From assembly GCA_003167055.1 (NCBI GenBank), contig PMUE01000350.1, positions 1-5,207 on the forward strand: DNA of 5,207 nt, given 5' to 3'. The notes under the pieces were generated by a model. The model made no database searches, was not told the DNA's origin, and saw only the letters and a program-made list of their open reading frames with translations. The translations under genes and the position numbers were made by a program. Below are positions 1 through 5,207 of this stretch, one piece after another (position 1 is the first letter of the stretch; the number at the start of each line of letters is the position of its first letter). The DNA comes from Vulcanimicrobiota bacterium (GTDB taxonomy: Bacteria; Vulcanimicrobiota; Vulcanimicrobiia; Vulcanimicrobiales; Vulcanimicrobiaceae).

Positions 1-1
1 G

Positions 2-304
2 CTCAAGCGTCCTGACGAGTTCTTCATCGTGAACAAGGCGCATCACAACCCGAAGTTCGTCGAGGACGTCGTGCGCGGCATCCTGGCCCGCGCCCTCGAC
101 GTGTACGCCGACTTCCCCGACAACACGTACATCGCCGCGACTCAGGTGAACTACGAGTCGATCCACAAGCACGACGCGTTTGCCGAAGCCTTCGGCCGCT
201 TCGGCGAATTTCGCGAGGAACTCAACAGCGGCACCTACGTTACGGCGAAAACCGATCTGGCATCGTGGCTCGGCACCCGCCCCTCGCCGGTTCTTTCACC
301 CTAG
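2..304 (+). CDS. folE2: GTP cyclohydrolase FolE2/MptA family, C-terminal part (5' end outside window)
   Basis: About 100 C-terminal residues are present, and the frame is open through the left edge, so the true start lies outside the window. The segment LKRPDEFF, then AHHNPKFVEDVVR, then NYESIHKHDAFAE resembles the C-terminal part of the zinc-dependent type IB GTP cyclohydrolases (FolE2/MptA, former DUF198). These convert GTP to a dihydroneopterin derivative, the first step of folate or pterin synthesis, in the cytosol. In the family the ESIHxH block belongs to the metal/active-site region. The tail after it, from GRFGEFREEL to PVLSP, looks like the ordinary variable end. The TAG stop (302-304) shares the CTAG palindrome with the convergent regulator gene, so no separate terminator fits between them. 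The GTG at 29 is an internal valine codon and should not be taken as a start. The family call is from memory of motifs, and FolE2 versus MptA cannot be separated from this fragment. Confidence 0.82.
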   Translation, partial: LKRPDEFFIVNKAHHNPKFVEDVVRGILARALDVYADFPDNTYIAATQVNYESIHKHDAFAEAFGRFGEFREELNSGTYVTAKTDLASWLGTRPSPVLSP

Positions 305-1248
305 CGTTCTGCCGACGGCGAGTTCGCGAAGTGCGTGCGCCACAAACGGCGCAGTTGCCGTGCGTCGCTGAAGCCGCAGCGCTCGGCCACCGATTGCACC
401 GACATCGCGCGATCGCGTAGCAGCGAGCGCGCGTGTTCCAGGCGCAGGATCGTCGCGTAGGATTTCACGCTCGTGCCGGTGGCGGCGCGAAACTGTCGCG
501 TCAGCGTGCGTTCGCTCACGCCGGCGATCGCAGCCAGCGAGGCGAGGGTGAACGGCTCGCCCGCATGTTCCACCAGCCAATCTTGCGCAGTGTGAACTTC
601 GGCAAACGTGTGGTCACGTAGCGCGAAGAACGGACTGAGTTGCTCGTGGGTTCCAGGACGGCGCGCGGTGACGACCATTTCTCGCGCGGCGGCGGCAGCG
701 ATGCGCGAGCCGCAGTCTCGCTCTACCAGCGCGAGTGCCAAGTCGATGCCCGCCGCAATGCCGGCGCTGGTGGCGATTCGGCCGTCGAAGACGTAGAGCC
801 GATTGGGCTCGACCAGGACCCGCGGAAACGCACGCTGCAATTCGTCGACGCGTTTCCAATGCGTCGTTGCGCTCCGGCCGTCGAGGAGCCCAGCGGCGGC
901 AAGCGCAAAGGCACCGACGCAGACCGACGTGACCGTCGCGCCGGCATCGTACGAGGCGCGCAGCCAAGCGGTTAGATTTCGCACTGTTCGCTCACGCGCG
1001 AGCACGCCGCGGCGCAGCGCGGTACTACCCGGCACGACGATCAAGTCATGCGCGTCGACGTCGCCCGGCAACGGCTGCAATCCGCACAGTCCGACACCTT
1101 GCTCGCTGTTCACCCGCTCGGCGTCGGCTGCGAGCAGGACGCGATACGGTGCGCCGGCCGCAGCGGCTTCATGAAAAACTTGCATGGGTCCGGCAAGATC
1201 GAAAATTTCCACGCCCGCCGGGATGGCGAAGATGACGCGCCGCGTCAT
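301..1248 (-). CDS. GlxA-family transcriptional regulator (DJ-1/PfpI domain plus AraC-type HTH)
   Basis: The product is a 315-residue two-domain regulator of usual GlxA-family length. Residues about 4-195 form a DJ-1/PfpI (class I glutamine amidotransferase-like) sensor domain. It has the strand start VIFAIPAGVEIFDLAGP, the elbow SVCVGAF with Cys110, and the family signature LLDGRSATTHW (His130, Trp131). Residues about 215-315 form an AraC/XylS DNA-binding domain with two helix-turn-helix units, about 234-254 (LASLAAIAGVSERTLTRQF) and 283-305 (VQSVAERCGFSDARQLRRLW). The end, FANSPSAER, matches the usual FGxSPxxYR-like close. Known relatives (GbdR, CdhR, ArgR of Pseudomonas) respond to betaine, carnitine or arginine, so an amine or amino-acid-like ligand is plausible here, but that is inference. 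The ATG overlaps the hydrolase stop (ATGA) and no clear Shine-Dalgarno precedes it, which fits translational coupling. The likely target is the divergent intergenic region at 1833-1963. Confidence 0.93.
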   Translation of the reverse strand: MTRRVIFAIPAGVEIFDLAGPMQVFHEAAAAGAPYRVLLAADAERVNSEQGVGLCGLQPLPGDVDAHDLIVVPGSTALRRGVLARERTVRNLTAWLRASYDAGATVTSVCVGAFALAAAGLLDGRSATTHWKRVDELQRAFPRVLVEPNRLYVFDGRIATSAGIAAGIDLALALVERDCGSRIAAAAAREMVVTARRPGTHEQLSPFFALRDHTFAEVHTAQDWLVEHAGEPFTLASLAAIAGVSERTLTRQFRAATGTSVKSYATILRLEHARSLLRDRAMSVQSVAERCGFSDARQLRRLWRTHFANSPSAER

Positions 1249-1832
1249 GCGCTGGGCTGCAACGCCGATCGTACGAGCACGTCGGCAACGGTACAGATTC
1301 GCGCGAAGCGCCGGCGCAACGCATACTCGGTGCGCTCAACCACCTCGTCGACGGGCAGGACCTCGCTGCCGGGTTCCAGCGTCTTGGGAATCGGAAACGT
1401 CAACGTTGCTTCGGTGACGAAGTCGACGTCGAAACCAAGGTCAGCCGCAACGCGTGCCGTGGTTTCGCAGCATTGCTCGGTCTGAATTCCGCTGATCGTA
1501 ACGCGCCCGACGTGTCGCTCGAGCAGTTGCTGCAGCAAATTCGTGCTAGTGAAACAGTTGCGCGATGTTTTGTGAATCAGCGGCTCTCCCTCACGCGGCG
1601 CAAGGAAATCCATCAACCGGTAGTACGGGCTGGCCACCGAGAAGTGTTCGTCTTTGTCGCTATGAAGAAAGTAGAAGACGGGCTCGCGCGCAGCGCGAAA
1701 GCCGTCGATCAATCGCAGCACGTTGGCTTCGAACGCGGGATTGTTGCGATCGCGCCAACGCGGCGTCGCTTTGAACGAGTCCTGAATGTCGATCACCAAG
1801 AGGGCGTTTGGGATGTGGTCGGAACCGGCCAT
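1245..1832 (-). CDS. Isochorismatase-family cysteine hydrolase
   Basis: The product is a 195-residue cytosolic enzyme of the isochorismatase/nicotinamidase fold, near the usual length of about 180-220. The expected catalytic triad is visible: Asp15 in LLVIDIQDSF, Lys88 in IHKTSRNCF, and Cys121 in ISGIQTEQCCETTARVAADLGF, with the GIQ cis-peptide position before it. Members hydrolyse amides (nicotinamide, ureidoacrylate, N-carbamoyl compounds) or the isochorismate vinyl ether, and the substrate here cannot be read from sequence. The frame is open upstream to an ATG at 1925. I chose the ATG at 1832 because the fold begins just after it (NALLVIDIQ) and a GAGG Shine-Dalgarno lies 8 nt upstream; the extra 31 residues look non-conserved. 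The stop overlaps the start of the GlxA-type regulator by 4 nt, so the two are co-transcribed. This pairing suggests the regulator controls use of the hydrolase's substrate or a related compound. Confidence 0.93.
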   Translation of the reverse strand: MAGSDHIPNALLVIDIQDSFKATPRWRDRNNPAFEANVLRLIDGFRAAREPVFYFLHSDKDEHFSVASPYYRLMDFLAPREGEPLIHKTSRNCFTSTNLLQQLLERHVGRVTISGIQTEQCCETTARVAADLGFDVDFVTEATLTFPIPKTLEPGSEVLPVDEVVERTEYALRRRFARICTVADVLVRSALQPSA

Positions 1833-1840
1833 ATAATGCG

Positions 1841-1844
1841 CCTC
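1841..1844 (-). promoter_or_regulatory. Shine-Dalgarno GAGG deciding the hydrolase start
   Basis: Read on the minus strand, AGCGAGG is followed by eight nucleotides (CGCATTAT) and then ATG at 1832. This spacing supports the shorter 195-residue hydrolase over the upstream ATG at 1925. Confidence 0.6.
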
Positions 1845-1933
1845 GCTTTCTCGTTCGATGATACTAGTAAAATTGCAGGTATGGTAGCCTTGTGACGGCC
1901 GGGTAGCGGACAAATCCAGCCACATGCAGGCCC

Positions 1934-1952
1934 TCGTGGCCTTGGCCCACGA
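1934..1952. promoter_or_regulatory. Inverted repeat TCGTGG-N7-CCACGA, possible operator or leader hairpin
   Basis: Two perfect 6-nt arms (TCGTGG at 1934-1939, CCACGA at 1947-1952) flank the 7-nt spacer CCTTGGC. The arm centres are about 13 bp apart, roughly compatible with a dimeric regulator site. As RNA the same bases could form a 6-bp hairpin ending 11 nt before the SIS start codon at 1964, where no Shine-Dalgarno is visible. A chance dyad of this size in GC-rich DNA cannot be excluded. Confidence 0.35.
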
Positions 1953-1963
1953 TATCTCCCCCG

Positions 1964-2968
1964 ATGGAGTTAGGCGTCCACTTCGAGCGCGAAATTCGCG
2001 AACAGCCGAAAACGTGGGAGCGTATCGCGCACTCGGACGCGGCCTCGCGATTGTCCGGCGCGCTCGAGGGCGAGATCGTGCTCGTCGGCAGCGGAAGCTC
2101 GCTCTTCGCCGCGCAACTCGGCGCCATCGCGCTGCGACGCCGCGGGATCACCGCGCACGCCGTGGCGGCGACCGAAGCGCTGGGCGACGCGAAAGCCTAT
2201 CAGCGACGCGTGGTCGTCGCGATCTCGCAGAGTGGTAACTCGAGCGACGTGCTGCTCGCACTCGACGCGCTCCAGCCGTCGCGAACGATCGCGCTCACCA
2301 ACACCGCTGATTCGCCGCTCGCCGTACGCGCCGATGTCACCATCGACGTCGGCGCGGGTCCCGAGGAAGCGATCCCGGCAACCAAGAGCGTCTCGGGTAC
2401 GATCGCCATTCTGCTCTCTGCCGCCTCGTTGGTTGCCGGGAAGCACACCCGTGACGCGGAGGTGCTGGTTGCGACCGCGCACACGACCCGCGGGTGGCTG
2501 GACAGTTCGGGCGTTGACCCGGTTGTGCGTGCCTCGGTAGCCATTGCTGCGCGGCACGACGTGATGGTGCTTGGCACCGACTACGGTGCGCCGATTGCGC
2601 GCGAAGCTGCATTGAAATTCAAAGAGGCGACCTATCTTCACGCCGAGGGCTTTGAGGCGGGAGAGTTTCGTCACGGCAGTGCGGCAATGATCGACGCGTC
2701 AAGCGTGGTCCTCGGCATCATGGATCGCGATGCGCTCGAAATCGTCGGACGGCCGCTGCGCGAAGCGCGCAAGAGCGGCGCGCTGCGCTATGTCATCGGC
2801 ACGACCACGGTGGACGGCGTCACCGCACTTGGCCCGCAGGTCGACGAGGCCTACAACACGCTCGGATGGCTCGTGACCCTGCAACTGCTCGCGCTCTACG
2901 TCGCGCGTGCCCGCGGCATCAACAGCGATAATCCGCGCGGTCTAACCAAGGCGATTGTCAGCGAGTGA
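1964..2968 (+). CDS. SIS-domain protein, GlmS-isomerase-like (NagB-II/FrlB type)
   Basis: The product is a 334-residue cytosolic protein made of two sugar-isomerase (SIS) domains with no N-terminal glutaminase domain. The opening EREIREQP matches the start of the GlmS isomerase half. SIS 1 (about 35-165) has the phosphosugar loop VGSGSS (41-46), ISQSGNSSD (87-95) and IPATKS (137-142). SIS 2 (about 190-334) has EAALKFKE (214-221), YLHAEGFEAGEFRHG (224-238) and the tail NPRGLTKAIVSE. By alignment from memory, Lys218, Glu221, His237 and Lys329 occupy the positions of E. coli GlmS Lys485, Glu488, His504 and Lys603, so ring-opening/isomerisation residues are kept. Likely roles are glucosamine-6-phosphate deaminase (NagB-II), another aminosugar-phosphate isomerase/deaminase, or a deglycase like FrlB. 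The ATG at 1964 is the only start in frame upstream of the conserved region, and it lacks a Shine-Dalgarno. The stop overlaps the permease start by 4 nt (GTGA). Confidence 0.9.
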   Translation: MELGVHFEREIREQPKTWERIAHSDAASRLSGALEGEIVLVGSGSSLFAAQLGAIALRRRGITAHAVAATEALGDAKAYQRRVVVAISQSGNSSDVLLALDALQPSRTIALTNTADSPLAVRADVTIDVGAGPEEAIPATKSVSGTIAILLSAASLVAGKHTRDAEVLVATAHTTRGWLDSSGVDPVVRASVAIAARHDVMVLGTDYGAPIAREAALKFKEATYLHAEGFEAGEFRHGSAAMIDASSVVLGIMDRDALEIVGRPLREARKSGALRYVIGTTTVDGVTALGPQVDEAYNTLGWLVTLQLLALYVARARGINSDNPRGLTKAIVSE

Positions 2969-4326
2969 GTTCGAATAGTCCGACCCTGGTACGCGGCGTC
3001 AGTTTGCTCGGTGCGGCGGCAGTAAATGTCATTTCCATGGTCGGCATTGGGCCGTTCATCACGATTCCGCTTGTGCTCGGGGCGTTGCACGGTCCCCTCT
3101 CGCTGATCGGATGGCTGCTCGGCGCGTTCCTCGCGCTGTGCGATGGATTGGTGTGGGCCGAACTCGGTTCGGCCTATCCGCGCTCCGGCGGGACCTATGG
3201 CTATTTGCTCGCGATCTTCGGACGGCGTGGCATCGGGTCGCTTCCCGCCTTTCTCTTCGTGTGGGGAACGATCTTCATCACGCCGCTCACGCTCGCAAGC
3301 GGCTACATCGCGTTCGCGGACTACACGGGTTACCTCGTGCCCCAACTTGCCGCCTCGCCGATTGGGCTCAAGCTGCTCGCCGTGGAGGTTGGACTGGTGA
3401 CGCTGTTCGCGCTGTATCGCGGCATCAGGACGATCGAACGAATAAGTCTCGTACTAGGTGCGGTCTCGATCCTTGCGCTCGTGTGCGTTGCCGGCGCCGC
3501 CTTCGTTCGCTGGTCGCCGCATCTTGCGTTTACGCTCGGTCCGCACGATTCGCTGTGGGGCGGCCTAGGGGCGGGTCTTGGATCCGGACTTCTCATCGCG
3601 ATGTATTACTACATTGGCTACAACGCGGCCAATACGATCGGGGACGAAGTCATCGAACCGCAGCGAACGCTGCCGCGCTCGATCGGGATCGCGATCGCGC
3701 TCGTTGCCGTACTATACATCGCGATGCAGACCGGCGTGCTCGGCGCGATCCCGTGGCAACAGTTTGTACCGCTTGCGAACGGGCAAACGCCACCGCTCGG
3801 CCAGCACCTCGGGTCGGCGATCGTCGAGCGCGTCTTTGGCCTACCTGCGGCCGTCGGAGTGACGCTCCTGATTCTCATCACCGCCTTCGCGTCGGTCTAC
3901 GGGGTGCTGCTCTCCGCCTCGCGTATCCCGTATGCTGCTGCAACCGACGGACTCTTTTTGCGCCCGTTCGCCCACGTGCACGCGCGCCATCGGTTTCCCG
4001 ACATTTCGCTCCTCGTTATGGGCGGCATCGCGCTCATTGCGTGCTTCTTTACGCTCGACCAAGTCATCAGCGCACTTCTGACGCTTCTCGTACTCGTGCA
4101 ATCGATCGCACAGATTGTCGCGCTGTTCGTGATGCGCAGACGTGGCGTTCGCGCACCGTACCGCATGTGGCTCTATCCACTCCCGGCGCTCCTTGCGCTC
4201 GCGGGATGGGTCTACATCTTTTGCAGCGCCTGGTGGCCGTTCATTGCCTTTGCCGTCATTATGGTTTCAGTAGGAGCGGGAGTTTACTTTGCCACCGGGA
4301 GAAGCACGATCGATGGCGCAGATTGA
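2965..4326 (+). CDS. APC-family amino acid/amine permease
   Basis: The product is a 453-residue inner-membrane transporter with 12 predicted membrane helices, approximately at 11-40, 45-68, 93-123, 135-152, 158-182, 203-221, 239-262, 292-317, 346-363, 366-390, 402-420 and 424-442. Helix 1 carries MVGIGPFITIPL, matching the unwound substrate-binding Gly-rich motif of the APC superfamily. The YIGYNAANTIGDEVIEPQRTLPRSI stretch (216-240) matches the helix 6 to loop signature (EEVxxPxRxxPRAI) of LAT-like permeases. Such proteins move amino acids, amines or their conjugates by proton coupling or exchange. The start is GTG at 2965, which overlaps the SIS gene's TGA, so translation is probably coupled. 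The 3' end overlaps the acetyltransferase by 14 nt. Placement with a SIS protein recalls FrlA beside FrlB, suggesting an amino-sugar or Amadori-type substrate, but ordinary amino acid transport is equally possible. Confidence 0.93.
   Translation: MSSNSPTLVRGVSLLGAAAVNVISMVGIGPFITIPLVLGALHGPLSLIGWLLGAFLALCDGLVWAELGSAYPRSGGTYGYLLAIFGRRGIGSLPAFLFVWGTIFITPLTLASGYIAFADYTGYLVPQLAASPIGLKLLAVEVGLVTLFALYRGIRTIERISLVLGAVSILALVCVAGAAFVRWSPHLAFTLGPHDSLWGGLGAGLGSGLLIAMYYYIGYNAANTIGDEVIEPQRTLPRSIGIAIALVAVLYIAMQTGVLGAIPWQQFVPLANGQTPPLGQHLGSAIVERVFGLPAAVGVTLLILITAFASVYGVLLSASRIPYAAATDGLFLRPFAHVHARHRFPDISLLVMGGIALIACFFTLDQVISALLTLLVLVQSIAQIVALFVMRRRGVRAPYRMWLYPLPALLALAGWVYIFCSAWWPFIAFAVIMVSVGAGVYFATGRSTIDGAD
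4297..4301 (+). promoter_or_regulatory. Possible Shine-Dalgarno GGGAG for the acetyltransferase
   Basis: GGGAGAAG sits inside the permease's last codons. The GGGAG core ends 11 nt before the ATG at 4313, a somewhat long spacing. It favours 4313 over the TTG at 4289, which would lie upstream of it. Confidence 0.4.
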
Positions 4327-4741
4327 AATACAGCGCGAAGCGTCGAGCGCGTTCTACGAGCTCCTCGCCGAATACGAGGCGAGCTTGCCGGATGCTCTGC
4401 GGCATGGCTCCCTTGAACCGAATCTTGTCGCGTTTGTGGCATCGGTCGACGGAGCGCCGTGCGGGTGCGTCGCGCTGGATGAGTGCGACGCCACAGCCGG
4501 GATCGTCAAGCGGCTGTACGTGCAACCGGCCTTCCGGCAGCACGGCGTCGCTCGTGCGTTGATCGACGCTCTCGTCCAAGTTGCGCGCGAACGTGGCTAC
4601 ACACGCGTCGTGCTCGACACCGATCGCGAAGCGCTCGCGCCGGCCTATCGCTTCTACATGAAGTACGGATTCAAGGAATGCGGGCCGTACGTCGAGGCCG
4701 TATCGTACGCGTGTCCGACCTTTATGGAACTCCCATTGTAG
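4313..4741 (+). CDS. GNAT-family N-acetyltransferase
   Basis: The product is a 142-residue cytosolic acetyl-CoA-dependent acetyltransferase of usual single-domain GNAT length. Motif A is clear: VKRLYVQPAFRQHGVARALIDAL (65-87), with the acetyl-CoA pyrophosphate loop RQHGVA (75-80) in the R/QxxGxG/A pattern. Motif B follows as LDTDREALAPAYRFYMKYGF (101-120). The substrate may be an amine, amino acid or antibiotic-like molecule, and nothing in the sequence decides it. I chose the ATG at 4313 because GGGAG (4297-4301) lies upstream, though 11 nt away. A TTG at 4289 would add eight residues (MPPGEARS) ahead of the normal fold start. It overlaps the permease by 14 nt and is the last gene of the rightward operon, so it probably shares a pathway with the SIS protein and permease, perhaps acetylating the imported compound or its product. 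Confidence 0.9.
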   Translation: MAQIEIQREASSAFYELLAEYEASLPDALRHGSLEPNLVAFVASVDGAPCGCVALDECDATAGIVKRLYVQPAFRQHGVARALIDALVQVARERGYTRVVLDTDREALAPAYRFYMKYGFKECGPYVEAVSYACPTFMELPL

Positions 4742-4754
4742 CACCACTGTAGCA
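4737..4754. repeat. Tandem direct repeat TGTAGCA, 11-bp period
   Basis: TGTAGCA occurs at 4737-4743 and again at 4748-4754, separated by CCAC. The first copy covers the stop codon of the acetyltransferase. The pair lies on one face of the helix about ten bases upstream of the putative -35 of the hydrolase promoter, so it could be an activator site or chance. Confidence 0.35.
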
Positions 4755-4764
4755 GTAAACTACG

Positions 4765-4793
4765 TTGACCGTCTCCGATTTGGCGAGTACGCT
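4765..4793 (+). promoter_or_regulatory. Putative sigma70-type promoter for the chloroperoxidase-like gene
   Basis: TTGACC (4765-4770; five of six bases match TTGACA) is followed by exactly 17 nt and then TACGCT (4788-4793; TAnnnT pattern, three of six matching). Transcription would begin near 4800, giving a short leader of about 23 nt that contains the Shine-Dalgarno. This is a sequence match only. Confidence 0.5.
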
Positions 4794-4810
4794 GAGGGTC
4801 CGCTAAACAC

Positions 4811-4816
4811 GAGGAG
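4811..4816 (+). promoter_or_regulatory. Strong Shine-Dalgarno GAGGAG
   Basis: GAGGAG lies six nucleotides before the ATG at 4823. It is the best ribosome binding site in the window and fixes the start of the chloroperoxidase-like gene. Confidence 0.75.
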
Positions 4817-4822
4817 AAGATC

Positions 4823-5207
4823 ATGCCAACGATTACCCTACGCGACAAAACAGAACTTTATTACAAAGATTGGGGTAAGGGGCAACCGGTCGTATTTAGT
4901 CATGGGTGGCCGCTCGATGCAGACGCATGGGAAGACCAGATGTTTTTTCTCGCATCCAAAGGCTATCGGTGCATCGCGCACGATCGCCGCGGACACGGAC
5001 GTTCCGGCCAATCGTTCGACGGCAACGACATGGATACGTATGCCGACGATCTGGCCGAACTGACCGAAAAGCTCAATCTAAAGAATGCAGTCCACATCGG
5101 GCATTCGACCGGCGGCGGTGAGGTGACACGATACATCCTCCGTCACGGGAACGCGCGCGTCGCCGGTGCCGGCCTCATTAGCGCGGTGCCGCCGCTGATG
5201 CTCAAGA
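4823..5207 (+). CDS. Alpha/beta hydrolase, non-heme chloroperoxidase type (3' end outside window)
   Basis: The first 128 residues are present and the frame runs open through the right edge; complete family members are about 270-280 residues. The sequence closely follows the cofactor-free chloroperoxidase/esterase family: MPTITLRDKTELYYKDWG, the oxyanion segment VVFSHGWPLDADAW (23-36), RCIAHDRRGHGRS (49-61), the nucleophile elbow GHSTGGG with Ser95, and LISAVPPLMLK at the edge. The catalytic Asp and His would lie beyond the window. Members are esterases or lactonases that also show perhydrolase activity, which gives halogenation in vitro; the natural substrate is usually unknown. The gene has its own promoter-like sequence and a strong Shine-Dalgarno, so it is probably not part of the operon upstream. 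Its first 90 bases look clearly less GC-rich than the neighbouring genes. Because the family is strongly conserved and widely spread, recent transfer is possible but not shown. Confidence 0.93.
   Translation, partial: MPTITLRDKTELYYKDWGKGQPVVFSHGWPLDADAWEDQMFFLASKGYRCIAHDRRGHGRSGQSFDGNDMDTYADDLAELTEKLNLKNAVHIGHSTGGGEVTRYILRHGNARVAGAGLISAVPPLMLK

Larger units (their letters stand above)
1833..1963. promoter_or_regulatory. Divergent intergenic control region
   Basis: These 131 bp separate the leftward hydrolase-regulator operon from the rightward SIS-permease-GNAT operon, so promoters for both must lie here or slightly inside the genes. The segment near 1858-1875 is AT-rich compared with its surroundings and contains the 8-bp palindrome TACTAGTA (1862-1869). 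Near the SIS gene lies a second dyad (1934-1952, listed separately). On the minus strand TAGTAT (within 1862-1868) could serve as a -10 element, but I find no good -35 at 17 nt. On the plus strand TATGGT (1880-1885) also lacks a convincing partner. The promoters are therefore not assigned. Autoregulation by the GlxA-type protein from this region is a reasonable inference. Confidence 0.5.

Noticed and set aside
29..304. A short complete gene starting at GTG 29
   Set aside because: The frame continues upstream to the window edge with family-like sequence (LKRPDEFFI), so this is an internal valine of a truncated gene.
1833..1925. N-terminal extension of the hydrolase to an ATG at 1925
   Set aside because: The 31 extra residues do not resemble the family, while a GAGG site sits correctly before the ATG at 1832.
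1864..2151. Minus-strand open frame of 95 codons spanning the intergenic region and the SIS start
   Set aside because: It is Ser/Arg/Pro-rich with no recognisable domain, and it overlaps the well-supported SIS start.
1970..2674. Antisense open frame of 234 codons across the SIS gene
   Set aside because: Its composition is Arg-rich and low in complexity, with no motifs, and it lies fully antisense to a gene with conserved catalytic residues.
3111..4562. Long open frame (483 codons) on the plus strand, overlapping the permease and acetyltransferase in another frame
   Set aside because: It is extremely rich in Arg with scattered Cys and His and shows no recognisable domain. The permease frame in the same DNA has 12 clear membrane helices. 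It is a GC-rich alternate-frame artefact.
4259..4747. Antisense open frame of 162 codons covering the acetyltransferase
   Set aside because: It has no domain or convincing ribosome site, and the sense frame has textbook GNAT motifs.

Overview
This is a gene-dense, GC-rich stretch of bacterial chromosome, apparently about 60% G+C or slightly more by eye. Features that suggest bacteria with tightly packed operons are 4-nt start/stop overlaps, Shine-Dalgarno sites before two genes, and an AraC-type regulator. I cannot name the phylum from sequence alone. Pseudomonadota, Acidobacteriota or an uncultured GC-rich lineage such as Eremiobacterota would all fit. I see no mobile element, CRISPR array, rRNA or tRNA, and no stretch over 300 bases lacks a gene.

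Layout, left to right. (1) The 3' end of a FolE2/MptA-type GTP cyclohydrolase gene (+ strand) enters from the left edge. It ends on a CTAG palindrome that also supplies the stop of the convergent gene. (2) A leftward two-gene operon follows: an isochorismatase-fold cysteine hydrolase (1832 down to 1245), then a GlxA-type DJ-1/PfpI-AraC regulator (1248 down to 301), coupled by an ATGA overlap. (3) A 131-bp divergent intergenic region (1833-1963) contains a TCGTGG-N7-CCACGA dyad. (4) A rightward operon of three overlapping genes comes next: a stand-alone GlmS-isomerase-like SIS protein, a 12-TM APC-family permease joined by a GTGA overlap, and a GNAT acetyltransferase overlapping the permease by 14 nt. 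(5) An 81-bp gap carries a plausible sigma70 promoter and a strong Shine-Dalgarno. It leads into an alpha/beta hydrolase of the non-heme chloroperoxidase type, cut by the right edge.

How the genes may work together (inference). The divergent arrangement suggests one accessory catabolic locus for an amine- or amino-sugar-type compound. The APC permease would import it, the SIS protein would act on a phosphosugar, the isochorismatase-fold enzyme would hydrolyse an amide or similar bond, and the GlxA-type protein would sense the compound and control the shared intergenic region. SIS plus APC permease recalls the FrlB/FrlA pair of the fructoselysine system. However, no kinase or epimerase is in the window, and the SIS sequence is closer to GlmS/NagB-II. 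FolE2 and the chloroperoxidase-like hydrolase are probably unrelated flanking genes.
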